Of a stretch of DNA of 17,839 nt, positions 1-8,440 are shown one piece after another; position 1 is the first letter of the stretch, and each line of letters opens with the position of its first letter. Position numbers and translations under genes: made by a program. Under the pieces are notes generated by a model, which ran no database searches, was not told the DNA's origin, and worked only from the letters and a program-made list of their open reading frames with translations. Source of the DNA: JAWWBN01 sp033720955 (GTDB taxonomy: Bacteria > Acidobacteriota > Thermoanaerobaculia > Multivoradales > JAHEKO01); NCBI GenBank assembly GCA_033720955.1, contig JAWWBN010000053.1, forward strand, positions 1 through 17,839, written 5' to 3'.

Positions 1-1712
1 GCCTTCTGCTTTTCGAGCAGCTTGCGTTTGCGGCTGATGTCGCCGCCGTAGCACTTCGCCGTCACGTCCTTGCGCAGCGCGTTGATGTTCGTGCGGGCGA
101 TGATCGTTCCGCCGATCGCGCCCTGGACCGCGATCTTGAACTGCTGCCGCGGGATCGTCTCCGCCAGCCGCTCGCAGTAGCGCAGCGCCCGCTCGCGCGC
201 CTTGTCGCGGTGGGTGAGCTGGGAGAGGGCGTCCACCGGCTCGCCGTTGACCAGGATGTCCACCTTCACGAGGTCGGTGGGGCGGTAGTCGAGCATCTCG
301 TAGTCGAAGGAGCCGTAGCCCTGGGTGATGGTCTTGAGCTTGTCGTAGAAGTCGAAGAGCACCTCGCCCAGCGGGAGCTCCGAGGTCAGCTCCACCCGGC
401 CCACCGCCAGGTAGCGGAAGGTGGTGTTCTCGCCGCGGCGCTCGCGGCAGAGCTCCATCACCGAGCCGATGTAGCGCTCGGGCATCATGATCGACCCCTT
501 GATGAACGGCTCCTCGGCGCCCTCGATCTCCGAGGGCTCCGGGTAGAGGTCGGGGTTCTCGACCATCTTGACCGTGCCGTCGGTCAGGGTGACGCGGTAG
601 CGAACCGAGGGCGCCGACAGCAGGAGCGAGAGGTCGTACTCCCGCCTCAGCCGCTCCTGCACCACGTCCAGGTGGAGCAGGCCCAGGAAGCCGCAGCGGA
701 AGCCGAAGCCGAGGGCGCTCGACGAATCCTTCTCGTAGGTCAGGGCGGCGTCGTTCAGGGCCAGCTTGTCCAGTGCCTTCGCGAGGTCCTCGTAGTCCTC
801 CGTCGACATCGGGTAGATCGACGAGAAGACCACGGGCTTGGCCTCCTTGTAGCCCGGCAGCGGCTTCTCGGCGGGACGCTCGGCGTCGGTGATGGTGTCG
901 CCGATGGCGATGTCGCGCACCGTCTTGATGCCGGCGATCACATACCCCACCGAGCCCGCCGGCAGCTCCTTCTGCTTGACCCTCTTGAGCTGGAGGAGCC
1001 CCACCTCCTCCACCTCGTACTCGCTCTCGGTGTGCATCAGCTCGATGGTGGAGCCCTCGCGCAGGGTCCCCTCCTTCACCCGCGCCAGCATGACGACGCC
1101 GCGATAGGGGTCGTACTGCGCGTCGAAGATCAGCGCCTGGAGCGGCGCCTCCGCGTCGCCCCGGGGCGCCGGCAGCCGGGTCACGATGGCCTCCAGAACG
1201 TCGTCGATGCCGGTGCCCTGCTTGGCGGAGCAGCGGACGGCGGAGAAGGGGTCGAGACCCAGGTCCTCGTCGATCTCCTCCAGGGTCTTCTCGATCTCCG
1301 CCGAGGGCAGGTCGATCTTGTTGATCACCGGCACGATCTCGAGGTCGTACTCCAGGGCCAGGTAGAGGTTGGCCACCGTCTGCGCCTCGACCCCCTGGGC
1401 GGCGTCCACCAGCAGCAGCGCCCCTTCGCACGACATCAGCGACCGCCGCACCTCGTGAGAGAAGTCCACGTGGCCCGGCGTGTCGATCAGGTTGAGCTTG
1501 TACTCCATGCCGTCCCGGGCGGTGTAGCGCAGGGTCACCGTGTTGGACTTGATGGTGATCCCGCGCTCGCGCTCGAGGTCCATGGTGTCCAGGAGCTGGT
1601 CGCGGAACTCCCGCTCGGAGACCCCGCCGCAGCGCTGGATCAGCCGGTCGGCCAGGGTGGACTTCCCGTGGTCGATGTGGGCGATGATGCAGAAGTTGCG
1701 GGTGCGGTCCAC
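1..1712 (-). CDS. lepA: Elongation factor 4 (LepA), 3' end missing
   Basis: Translational GTPase that binds stalled or mis-translocated ribosomes and promotes back-translocation; cytoplasmic, with some membrane association in the family. The 570 visible residues begin DRTRNFCIIAHIDHGKST after a GTG start, so the P-loop lies at about residues 11-19. The G3 motif DTPGH and the G4 motif NKID are plain in the part encoded around 1300-1480. The last visible residues, KCYGGDISRKRKLLEKQK, are the conserved LepA C-terminal signature, so only about 30 residues of a roughly 600-residue family are lost past base 1. The GTG start at 1712 is chosen because the GTPase fold begins right after it and a GGAG sequence lies about 8 bases upstream. 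The gene follows the patatin gene on the same strand by 57 bases and could be co-transcribed with it. Identity is very secure. Confidence 0.97.
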   Translation of the reverse strand, partial: MDRTRNFCIIAHIDHGKSTLADRLIQRCGGVSEREFRDQLLDTMDLERERGITIKSNTVTLRYTARDGMEYKLNLIDTPGHVDFSHEVRRSLMSCEGALLLVDAAQGVEAQTVANLYLALEYDLEIVPVINKIDLPSAEIEKTLEEIDEDLGLDPFSAVRCSAKQGTGIDDVLEAIVTRLPAPRGDAEAPLQALIFDAQYDPYRGVVMLARVKEGTLREGSTIELMHTESEYEVEEVGLLQLKRVKQKELPAGSVGYVIAGIKTVRDIAIGDTITDAERPAEKPLPGYKEAKPVVFSSIYPMSTEDYEDLAKALDKLALNDAALTYEKDSSSALGFGFRCGFLGLLHLDVVQERLRREYDLSLLLSAPSVRYRVTLTDGTVKMVENPDLYPEPSEIEGAEEPFIKGSIMMPERYIGSVMELCRERRGENTTFRYLAVGRVELTSELPLGEVLFDFYDKLKTITQGYGSFDYEMLDYRPTDLVKVDILVNGEPVDALSQLTHRDKARERALRYCERLAETIPRQQFKIAVQGAIGGTIIARTNINALRKDVTAKCYGGDISRKRKLLEKQK

Positions 1713-1769
1713 GGGATGGGCTCCGGGGGGGCGGGAGGCGGGCCGGCCGTCGCGGCCGAACGGGGAAGT

Positions 1770-4484
1770 CTACCGCCCGGCGACGGGCGAGCCGTAGAGA
1801 AAGCCCACCAGCCGGTCGGCCCGCTCGCGGTTCGCCGGGTTCGCCTCCCAGCCGTCCTGGAGCGCCCGCTTCTCGGCCGGGGTCAGGTGCCACGAGGTCG
1901 GGCCCCCGGCCCCGGCGAGGGGCTCGAAGCGAAAGACCTCGAAGAGCGGACGGCGGCGGTCGCCCTCGGCCTGGCCCCGCCAGCGGCGGGCGAAGCGGGC
2001 CAGCGCCTGGCGGTTGCGCTCCCGCTGGGCGGCGAAGTGCGAGGTGACGAGCCCCGCCAGCGGCCCGAGCGCGGCGGCCGCCCATCCGGGGAAGGGCACC
2101 GGCCCGGGCGCCTCGTCGGCCTCGTCCGGCGCCGCGAACGGCTCGATCTCGACGAGCGCGATCCTCTCCGGCCAGCGGTCCGGCTCGGCGAGGACCTCCT
2201 CCAGGGCGTCGAGGGCGGAGGAGATGCCGAAGTTGTCGTGGTAGCCGGCGTCCACCAGGTGCTCGTCCGAGCCCGCGAGGCCCTCTTCCCAGAGCGCCCG
2301 GGTCGCCGGACTGACGAAGGGGAAGGTGGCCGACAGCCGCACCGCGGTCCAGACGTCCACCGAGGCGCGCGGCGAGCGGAGCAGCTCCGGCAGGGTGCGG
2401 GCGCGCCCGCGGCGCGGACGGGAGAAGCGCAGCGGGGTGATCATCACCCTCTGGCCGCTCTCCAGTGCGGTGGCGTTGTAGATGGGCACCGGCGCGCGCC
2501 GCTCGCGCACGGCCGCCGCGAGCCCGGGGTCGGCCCTCACGGTGCGGACCGTCGCGGCCCCGGAGTTGCGGTACCACGCGCGCTGGAGCAGCAGACCCCG
2601 GTCCCACAGCTTGCCGGCCCGGGCCAGGGTGGTGAGCTGCAGGGAGAGGAAGCGGGTCAGGTCGGCGTAGGCCAGGCCGAAGGCCGCCGCCGCCAGGCTG
2701 GACCGGACCGAGCGCTCGTGGGCGTCGTCGTAGAGCTCGGCCGGCTCGGCGCCGCCCTCGAGCAGGCGCTCCAGCAGGAAGGCGAACCCGACCGAGCCGC
2801 CCGAGGCTCCGCTGACCAGCCGCAGGTCGCCCGCCAGCCGCCGGTCGCGCTCGACCAGCCGCGCCAGGACCCAGGTGGCCCAGCCGGCCGCCAGGATCCC
2901 GCCGCCCGAGGCGCAGGCCACCACCAGCGGGGGCCGCGGCCCGTCGTCGCCGGGCCGCCGGGCCGCGGACAGCTCGCGCGGCTCCACCTCGAGCGGCCGG
3001 TCCACCCGTCGAACCCCGAAGTAGTGGTCGGCCGAGGGAAGGAGCCTGCCGGGGATGGCCAGCCAGAGCAGCAGCACCAGGAGGATGGGGCTCCAGGTGC
3101 CCAGCCGAACCTGCACCGCCAGCACCGCCCAGACCAGGAAGACCCCCAGGGTCAGCACGTAGGCGGCCGCCGGCCGCAGCCGAGCCGTGCCGCGGTGGTT
3201 GCGCACGAATCCGATCGCCAGCACGAGGGCGAGAAAGATCGTGCAGACGGTGGCGAAGTAGTGGTCGGGCCGCAGGCGGGTGCCGGCTGAGGTCTCGACG
3301 AAGAGGAAGTCGCGGAAGAGGAAGTCGAGGCTCGCGAAGCAGCGTGAGACGCCGGCATGGAGCTCCACCGCCCAGGTCGAGCGTCCGGCCAGCCTCTCGA
3401 AGGTGGGGAGCGCGAGGGGGAGGAAGCCCGCGTCGGCCCGCAGGACGGGCAGCGCCAGCAGGTGGACGGCGCCCGCCGCCGCCGCCGCCCCCGCCCCCGC
3501 GCCGATCAGCGCCTGGGCCCGCGTCCCCCGCCGCCCCCCGGGTCTCGCCATCGCCACCACCACGACGGCGCCCAGCAGGGCGATCGAGGTGAACACCGCC
3601 GCTTGCGGCGACGTCACCAACGCCGGATCTCCGTCGTAGATCCCGGTGCGCTCCCACCGCGCGCTGCGCGCCACCAGCGACCAGGTGAACATGGCCGACC
3701 AGGCGGCCCCGAACAGCCAGCAGCAGGTCACCAGCACGTCGCCCGAGAAGAGCGTCCGGGGTCCGCGGCCGGCGAGGGGCTTGGCCGGGTGCAGCCCCAC
3801 CAGCAGGTTGCCCACGAACTCCGCCGCCGCCGCCGGCCAGCCCAGGGCCGCCAGGGGGAGGAGGACCAGGAGCGCGGTGAAGAGGAGGCCGACGCGCAGG
3901 GAGAAGAGCCCGGCGTAGACGTCGAGCGGCAGCCGCGCCAGCGCGACCAGGACGGCCAGGGCGGCGAAGCCGAGCAGGGCCGTCTTCACCCGCGCCAAGG
4001 TCGCCGCCACCGCGACGAGCCCCGGCGGGAAGCGAGCCGTGGCCGCCTGCTCGGGCCGGTCCACGCCGCGCAGCAGCCGCAGGTGGAGGAGGTTCTCGAG
4101 CCAGTCGAAGGGCATGGCCACCAGCGGCGCCGCCATCGCCGCGACCTCCCACCCGGCCGGCGGCGCGTCGCGGCGCAGCCAGGCCAGGAGGCTCGACAGC
4201 GAGATCCCGTAGACCCAGGGGAAGAGGGTGTCGAGCCCGGCCAGCTCGCGCTTGAAGGGGCGGACGTCCGCCCAGCCCGCGACGACCTGGCGGAACCGCT
4301 CCACCCGGAAGGCCCGCTGCAGAGAGCGGTGGGGCGCCTTCCCGGGGGCGTAGCGGGCACCGCCGCGCTGGAAGAGCGCCACGAGAGCCAGCAGAGCGAG
4401 CAGACCGACGCCGGCGACGGCGCCCAGCCAGCCGTCTTCGACGGCGGACCAGGTGACGATGTCGACGAGCCGCTGGACGGTCAC
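1770..4484 (-). CDS. Multi-pass membrane protein with C-terminal patatin-like lipase domain
   Basis: A 904-residue protein in two halves. Residues about 20-480 hold roughly ten hydrophobic membrane segments (for example near 20-38, 112-128, 154-182, 190-219, 245-272, 298-350, 410-478). Residues about 515-780 are a patatin-like acyl hydrolase: a glycine-rich oxyanion loop ASGGG at 525-529, the nucleophile elbow SGASGGSVG with Ser561, and the catalytic aspartate in VDAGYHDNFG (Asp745, DAG where classic patatins have DGG or DGA). Patatins cleave acyl esters of phospholipids or lysolipids with a Ser-Asp dyad; the substrate here is unknown. The GTG start at 4484 has a GGAG about 7 bases upstream. 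The membrane half resembles nothing I can name. The domain is expected to face the cytoplasm or inner leaflet, but topology is inference. Downstream on the same strand is lepA; upstream is a divergent gap shared with the YihY gene. Confidence 0.85.
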   Translation of the reverse strand: MTVQRLVDIVTWSAVEDGWLGAVAGVGLLALLALVALFQRGGARYAPGKAPHRSLQRAFRVERFRQVVAGWADVRPFKRELAGLDTLFPWVYGISLSSLLAWLRRDAPPAGWEVAAMAAPLVAMPFDWLENLLHLRLLRGVDRPEQAATARFPPGLVAVAATLARVKTALLGFAALAVLVALARLPLDVYAGLFSLRVGLLFTALLVLLPLAALGWPAAAAEFVGNLLVGLHPAKPLAGRGPRTLFSGDVLVTCCWLFGAAWSAMFTWSLVARSARWERTGIYDGDPALVTSPQAAVFTSIALLGAVVVVAMARPGGRRGTRAQALIGAGAGAAAAAGAVHLLALPVLRADAGFLPLALPTFERLAGRSTWAVELHAGVSRCFASLDFLFRDFLFVETSAGTRLRPDHYFATVCTIFLALVLAIGFVRNHRGTARLRPAAAYVLTLGVFLVWAVLAVQVRLGTWSPILLVLLLWLAIPGRLLPSADHYFGVRRVDRPLEVEPRELSAARRPGDDGPRPPLVVACASGGGILAAGWATWVLARLVERDRRLAGDLRLVSGASGGSVGFAFLLERLLEGGAEPAELYDDAHERSVRSSLAAAAFGLAYADLTRFLSLQLTTLARAGKLWDRGLLLQRAWYRNSGAATVRTVRADPGLAAAVRERRAPVPIYNATALESGQRVMITPLRFSRPRRGRARTLPELLRSPRASVDVWTAVRLSATFPFVSPATRALWEEGLAGSDEHLVDAGYHDNFGISSALDALEEVLAEPDRWPERIALVEIEPFAAPDEADEAPGPVPFPGWAAAALGPLAGLVTSHFAAQRERNRQALARFARRWRGQAEGDRRRPLFEVFRFEPLAGAGGPTSWHLTPAEKRALQDGWEANPANRERADRLVGFLYGSPVAGR

Positions 4485-4661
4485 CGCCGCTCCGGGGAAG
4501 AGAAGGTGTCGGGGTGCTCGGGGGATCCTATCGCGGCGTCGCTAGAATCGTTGCGCGTCGATGGTGCCAGCCCGTCTTTTGAGCCCCGTGGCCCCCCCTC
4601 CCCGGACCGCCCCCGGGGCGGTGCGTCACCCGAGCGCGGCCAGGGGCCGCGTCGAGACGTG
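4485..4661. promoter_or_regulatory. Divergent intergenic region, candidate -10 elements
   Basis: This 177-base gap separates the divergent patatin and YihY-family genes and must hold both promoters. On the plus strand TAGAAT at 4543-4548 matches the sigma-70 -10 consensus at five of six bases, but no good -35 box lies 16-18 bases before it. On the minus strand TAGGAT (4525-4530) is a weaker candidate. A 6-bp hairpin GCGGCC-AGG-GGCCGC at 4636-4650 places the only purine-rich ribosome-binding candidate before the YihY start in its loop and descending arm. These are unverified sequence matches. Confidence 0.25.
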
Positions 4662-6008
4662 ATGCTGCCGGCGCGACTCCAGCGCCTCCGGGCCGAGCTG
4701 CTGGAGCGGATCTCGGATCCCGACGCTCGCCCCGAGAGCCGGGCGCGGAGGCTCGGCCTGCGAGCCCTCCGCGTGGCCCACGGGGTGGCTCGCGATCTGG
4801 CGGCGGGCAGCCTGACCCTGCAGGCGATGGGCCTGGTCTACACGTCGCTGCTCTCCCTGGTGCCGCTCCTGGCGGTGACCATCTCCATTCTCAAGGTCTT
4901 CAACGCCGACCGCCACGCCGAGCCGCTGCTCACCGAGTACCTGGCGCCGCTGGGACCGCGCGGCGAGGAGCTCTCCAACCAGATCATGGCCTGGGTGGAG
5001 ACCCTCGACGTGGGGGTGCTCGGAGGGCTCGGGCTGGCCTTCCTCCTCTACTCGGTCGTATCGCTCATCCAGAAGATCGAGCGCGCCTTCAACTCCACCT
5101 GGCACATCACCCGGCGACAGCAGCTCGCCAAGCGGATCGGCGACTACCTGAGCGTGATCCTCGTGGGACCCGTGCTGATCTTCTCGGTCCTCGGAGCGGT
5201 GGCCCGGGTCACGGCGCCGCTTCTCTCCTGGGCGCCGCTGAGCTTCCTCGCCGGCATCAGCGGCCGGCTGGTGCCCTATCTGCTGGTGGTCGGCGCCTTC
5301 ACCCTGATCTACCTGTACGTCCCCAACACTCGCGTTCGGCTGACGTCCGGTCTCACCGGGGCGGTGGTCGCGGGCGTGGCCTGGCAGAGCCTCGGCTGGC
5401 TCTTCGCCTCGGTGGTGGTGGGCTCGGCCCGTTTCTCCGGCATCACCTCCGGCTTCGCGGTGGTGCTGCTGTTCATGATCTGGCTCTACCTGAACTGGCT
5501 GCTGCTGCTCATCGGCGCCTCCATCGCCTTCCACCACCAGCACCCCGAGTACCTCCTGCTGGACCCGACGGGCATGCGGCTGTCGGCCCGGCTGCGCGAG
5601 AAGCTCGCCCTGCGCGCCGCCTACCTGATCGGCAAGAACCACTTCGAGAGCGGTCCGCCCTGGTCGGTGGACGCCCTGGCGAATCGCCTGCGGCTGCCCG
5701 CCGAGGCCGTCAGCCGCACCCTGGACGCGCTGGAGTCCGCGGGGCTGCTGGCGGTCACCGGGGAGGAGGACGATCGCTACCTGCCGGCACGGGCGCTCGA
5801 GAAGATCAGCGTTTCGGACATCCTGGAGGCGGTCCGCGCGGCCGACGAGGGGCCTCTGTCGAGCCCCTCCCGCATGCCCGCCGAGGAGAGCGTGGACGCC
5901 CTGGAGCGGCGCATCGAGGAGGCGGTCCACCAGGCGGTGGGGGAGGCCACCCTCCGCGACCTGGTGCTCGCCGGTCAGGCCGGCCAGACGATCTCCCAGG
6001 TGGGCTAG
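4662..6008 (+). CDS. YihY/BrkB (UPF0761) family membrane protein with C-terminal winged-helix domain
   Basis: A 448-residue inner-membrane protein. Residues about 45-300 match the YihY/BrkB family: LTLQAMGLVYTSLLSLVPLL near 51-70, the IERAFNSTWHI segment at 139-149, YVPNTRVRL at 219-227, and six or so hydrophobic helices. The family was once called ribonuclease BN in error; its biochemical role is unsettled. Residues about 310-400 form a winged-helix-like fold (WSVDALANRLRLPAEAVSRTLDALESAGLL), followed by a charged tail with a probable helix to 448. The core family is nearer 290 residues, so this is a longer, fused form. ATG at 4662 is preferred; an in-frame GTG directly precedes it at 4659 and no strong ribosome-binding site separates the two. 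The stop codon abuts the arfB start, implying one operon. Confidence 0.88.
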   Translation: MLPARLQRLRAELLERISDPDARPESRARRLGLRALRVAHGVARDLAAGSLTLQAMGLVYTSLLSLVPLLAVTISILKVFNADRHAEPLLTEYLAPLGPRGEELSNQIMAWVETLDVGVLGGLGLAFLLYSVVSLIQKIERAFNSTWHITRRQQLAKRIGDYLSVILVGPVLIFSVLGAVARVTAPLLSWAPLSFLAGISGRLVPYLLVVGAFTLIYLYVPNTRVRLTSGLTGAVVAGVAWQSLGWLFASVVVGSARFSGITSGFAVVLLFMIWLYLNWLLLLIGASIAFHHQHPEYLLLDPTGMRLSARLREKLALRAAYLIGKNHFESGPPWSVDALANRLRLPAEAVSRTLDALESAGLLAVTGEEDDRYLPARALEKISVSDILEAVRAADEGPLSSPSRMPAEESVDALERRIEEAVHQAVGEATLRDLVLAGQAGQTISQVG

Positions 6009-6431
6009 GTGATCGAGATCCGCCCCGGGCTGGCGATCGACGAGACGGAGCTGGAGTTCGTCACCTCGCGCAGCTCGGGGCCGGGGGGGCAGAACGTCAA
6101 CAAGGTCGAGAGCCGGGTGACGCTGCATTTCGACGTCGCCGCCAGCGCCGCTCTCTCCGAGGCGCAGAAAGAGCGGCTGCGCGCCCGTCTCGCCACCCGG
6201 ATCAACCGCGCCGGCGTTCTGCGGGTGGTGTCGCAGAAGCACCGCACCCAGCGGGCCAACCGCGACGAGGCGGTGCGGCGGTTCGCCGAGCTGGTGGGGC
6301 GGGCGCTGGAGCGACGCCCGCCGCGCCGGAGGACGCGAGTGCCCGAGGCGGCGAAGCGGCGGCGGCTGGAGCAGAAACGCCGCCGCGGACGGCGGAAGAG
6401 CGAGCGCCGGGCCCCCGGCCTCGACGAGTAG
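6009..6431 (+). CDS. arfB: Alternative ribosome-rescue peptidyl-tRNA hydrolase ArfB
   Basis: A 140-residue class I release-factor-like protein that enters stalled ribosomes lacking a stop codon and hydrolyses the peptidyl-tRNA. The catalytic GGQ sits in SSGPGGQNVNKVESRV at residues 26-28. The C-terminal tail from about residue 95 is strongly basic (clusters of Arg and Lys such as PPRRRTRV and KRRRLEQKRRRGRR), as needed to lie in the empty mRNA channel. It has no codon-recognition domain, which separates it from RF1 and RF2, and the length equals that of E. coli ArfB (YaeJ). The GTG start immediately follows the TAG of the upstream YihY-family gene with no spacer, so translation is probably coupled. 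Its 3' end is convergent with the response-regulator gene, three bases apart. Confidence 0.95.
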   Translation: MIEIRPGLAIDETELEFVTSRSSGPGGQNVNKVESRVTLHFDVAASAALSEAQKERLRARLATRINRAGVLRVVSQKHRTQRANRDEAVRRFAELVGRALERRPPRRRTRVPEAAKRRRLEQKRRRGRRKSERRAPGLDE

Positions 6432-6434
6432 GGA

Positions 6435-7316
6435 CTAGGCCCTCTTGACCAGCCGGATCTCGTTGCCGGCCTCGTTGTGCTCCACCTCGTCCATGAAGGC
6501 GTGGATGAGGAAGAGGCCCCGGCCCTCGGCCCGCAGCATGCTCTCGGGGCGGGTGGGGTCGGGCAGCGAGGTGGTGTCGAAGCCGGGCCCCTCGTCGCGG
6601 ATGACGTAGCGCACCCGACCGGGTCGCTGCTCCGCCACGCAGAGGACCTTGCGGCTGGCCCACGGCTCGGTCCGCCGGCGCTCCTCGACCATCTCCCGAT
6701 AGCCGTTGGAGCTCTCCCGTCGCAGGCTCGAGCTGACCTCCAGATTGCCGTGGATCATCGCGTTCGAGAGCGCCTCCATGAGGGCGGTGCCGATGCGCGA
6801 GCGGACGGCCTCCTCTCCGAAGCCGATGCGGCCCAGGTCGTCCTGCAGGTAGGCCACCAGGGGGGCGATGAGGACGGGGTCGTTGCCGAGCTCGAAGCGG
6901 GTCTCGCGCGAGGTGATGTGCCGGAGCACCTTCTCCTGGTCGCGACGGGCCGCGGCCACCCCGAGCATCTGGGTCACGACCTCGGGCAGGATCTCGTCCA
7001 GGTCGCCCTTGGGCACGTAGCTCGCGGCGCCGGCGGTCAGGGCCTCCACCGCCAGCCGCTCGTTGCCCTTCGAGGTGGTCAGGATTACCGGGATCAGGGG
7101 GAAGCGGCTGCCCACCTCGCGCACCAGGTCGAGACCCCCGAGACGCGGCATGCGCAGGTCGGTGACGACCAGGTCGGGCTGCCGGTCCTCGATCGCCTGC
7201 AGAGCCGCCCGCCCGTCCTCGCACTCGGCGATCTTCAGCCCGTCGATCTGCCGCAGGCAGCGACGGGCCGCCTCGCGGTCCACCGCGTCGTCATCGACGA
7301 TCAGCAGGGTCGGCAT
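6435..7316 (-). CDS. Response regulator with RsbW-like ATPase (anti-sigma type) output domain
   Basis: A 293-residue cytoplasmic protein. Residues 1-120 are a CheY-like receiver with the acidic pair Asp8/Asp9, phosphoacceptor Asp53 (VVTDLRMP), Thr80/Thr81 and Lys103 (YVPKGD). Residues about 150-290 are a GHKL/HATPase_c domain of the serine-kinase anti-sigma type: N-box EALSNAMIHGN (181-191), G1 box DEGPGF (241-246), G2 box GRGLFLI (265-271). No HisKA dimerisation helix precedes it, so it is not a hybrid histidine kinase. By analogy with RsbW/SpoIIAB, it would bind or phosphorylate a sigma factor antagonist under control of receiver phosphorylation; that is inference, and no STAS protein, sigma factor or PP2C phosphatase lies in the window. 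The ATG follows the kinase stop by 13 bases. AGGAG touches the ATG directly, an unusually tight spacing, and an in-frame TAG just upstream rules out an earlier start. Confidence 0.87.
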   Translation of the reverse strand: MPTLLIVDDDAVDREAARRCLRQIDGLKIAECEDGRAALQAIEDRQPDLVVTDLRMPRLGGLDLVREVGSRFPLIPVILTTSKGNERLAVEALTAGAASYVPKGDLDEILPEVVTQMLGVAAARRDQEKVLRHITSRETRFELGNDPVLIAPLVAYLQDDLGRIGFGEEAVRSRIGTALMEALSNAMIHGNLEVSSSLRRESSNGYREMVEERRRTEPWASRKVLCVAEQRPGRVRYVIRDEGPGFDTTSLPDPTRPESMLRAEGRGLFLIHAFMDEVEHNEAGNEIRLVKRA

Positions 7317-7329
7317 CTCCTGCTAGAGC

Positions 7330-8409
7330 CTACCGGACCGCCGGCTTGGGCCAGATCGATCGCACCGTCGTGCCGCGGCCGGGCCGCGCGTCGATCTCTA
7401 CCCGCCCGCCGCACCGCTCGACCACCCGGCGGATGACCGGCAGGCCCATTCCCACCTCATCGGTCGGGTCGCGGTCCTCTCCGGGCACGGCCGGCCGCGG
7501 CTCCAGCACCTCCGCTCGCCGCTCCTCGGGGATGCCCGGACCGTCGTCCGCGATGGCGATCTCCCACTGCTCCTCCGTCTCCCGCGCCGAGACCGAGATC
7601 CGCCCTTTCTCGCGGTCGTGGTGCTTGACCGCGTTGTCGATCAGGTTCCGGACCACCTGCTCCAGCGGCCCGCGCGGCGCCACGATCACCGGCAGCTCGC
7701 CCTCCGTCTCCACCCGGAATCCGTCGGGCGGGTCGAGGAGGAACACGGTGCTCTCGACCAGCTTGTCGAGGTCGATCTCGGCGAGCTCGTCGCGCTCGCG
7801 CCCGGCGCGCGAGAAGACGAGCAGATCGTCGATGAGAGCCCGCATCAGGAGCGCCCGGCGGCGGAGCTCGCGGAGGTGCTTGCGTGTGCTCTCGGCGACC
7901 GCCGCGCCCAGGTCGCTCTCGATGAAGCGGGTCAGGTGGGCGATGGAGCGCAGCGGCGCCCGCAGGTCGTGCGAGGCGACGAAGGCGAACTGCTCGAGGT
8001 CGGCGTTCGAGCGCGCCAGCTCCTCGCGCGCCCGCTTGGTCTCGGTGACGTCGCGGGCCACGGCGTAGATCTGCCCGGTCTCCCTGACCGGCGCCGCGCG
8101 CCAGGCCAGCCACCGGTAGTCGCCGTCGGCGGTCCGGTACCGGTTCTCGAAGTCGATGGTGTGGCCGCCCGCCGCCAGATGCTCGACCTCGGCCAGGGTC
8201 TTGGCCACGTCCTCCTCGTGCACGAACTCGACGAAGCGCCGCGACAGCAGCTCCTCCTCGGGGATCCCCAGCACCCGCTCGAAGGCGGGGTTGACCATCT
8301 TGAAGTAGCCGTCGAACCCGCCGACGCACATGAGATCCAGGGACAGCTCGAACAGACGCCGGAGATCGCGCTCGGCGTCGGACGGCCTGGCGTCGCGTGG
8401 GTCACGCAT
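7330..8409 (-). CDS. Soluble PAS-domain sensor histidine kinase
   Basis: A 359-residue sensor kinase with no membrane segment, so the signal is probably cytoplasmic. A PAS/PAC module spans about residues 15-128 (GYFKMVNPAFERVLGIPEEE, then YRTADGDYRWLAWRAAPV and the linker AVARDVTETKRAREEL). The HisKA domain holds the phosphoacceptor His147 in FVASHDLRAPLRS. The HATPase domain has the N-box NLIDNAVKHH (255-264), G1 box ADDGPGIPE (287-295) and G2 box GMGLPVI (320-326). The F-box region is atypical: LEPRPAVPGE stands where the usual paired phenylalanines are expected. ATG at 8409 is preceded by AGGA about 7 bases upstream. The gene is followed after 13 bases by the response regulator-ATPase gene, its presumed phosphotransfer partner. 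Kinase class is clear; the ligand is unknown. Confidence 0.93.
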   Translation of the reverse strand: MRDPRDARPSDAERDLRRLFELSLDLMCVGGFDGYFKMVNPAFERVLGIPEEELLSRRFVEFVHEEDVAKTLAEVEHLAAGGHTIDFENRYRTADGDYRWLAWRAAPVRETGQIYAVARDVTETKRAREELARSNADLEQFAFVASHDLRAPLRSIAHLTRFIESDLGAAVAESTRKHLRELRRRALLMRALIDDLLVFSRAGRERDELAEIDLDKLVESTVFLLDPPDGFRVETEGELPVIVAPRGPLEQVVRNLIDNAVKHHDREKGRISVSARETEEQWEIAIADDGPGIPEERRAEVLEPRPAVPGEDRDPTDEVGMGLPVIRRVVERCGGRVEIDARPGRGTTVRSIWPKPAVR

Positions 8410-8440
8410 TTTGGTCCTGTTGCCCGGCTATCCTACACAG

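Noticed and set aside
210..3290. Very long plus-strand open frame (1026 codons) spanning lepA and the patatin gene
   Set aside because: It is antisense to two well-supported genes, has low-complexity Arg/Gly/Val/His-rich translation and no domain. Such frames are expected in GC-rich DNA.
3357..4661. Long in-frame plus-strand extension before the YihY start
   Set aside because: The translation is Gln/Arg/Gly-rich and antisense to the patatin gene; YihY homology starts after 4662.
4626..6242. 538-codon minus-strand frame opposite YihY/arfB
   Set aside because: Antisense shadow with no recognisable domain, opposite two identified genes.
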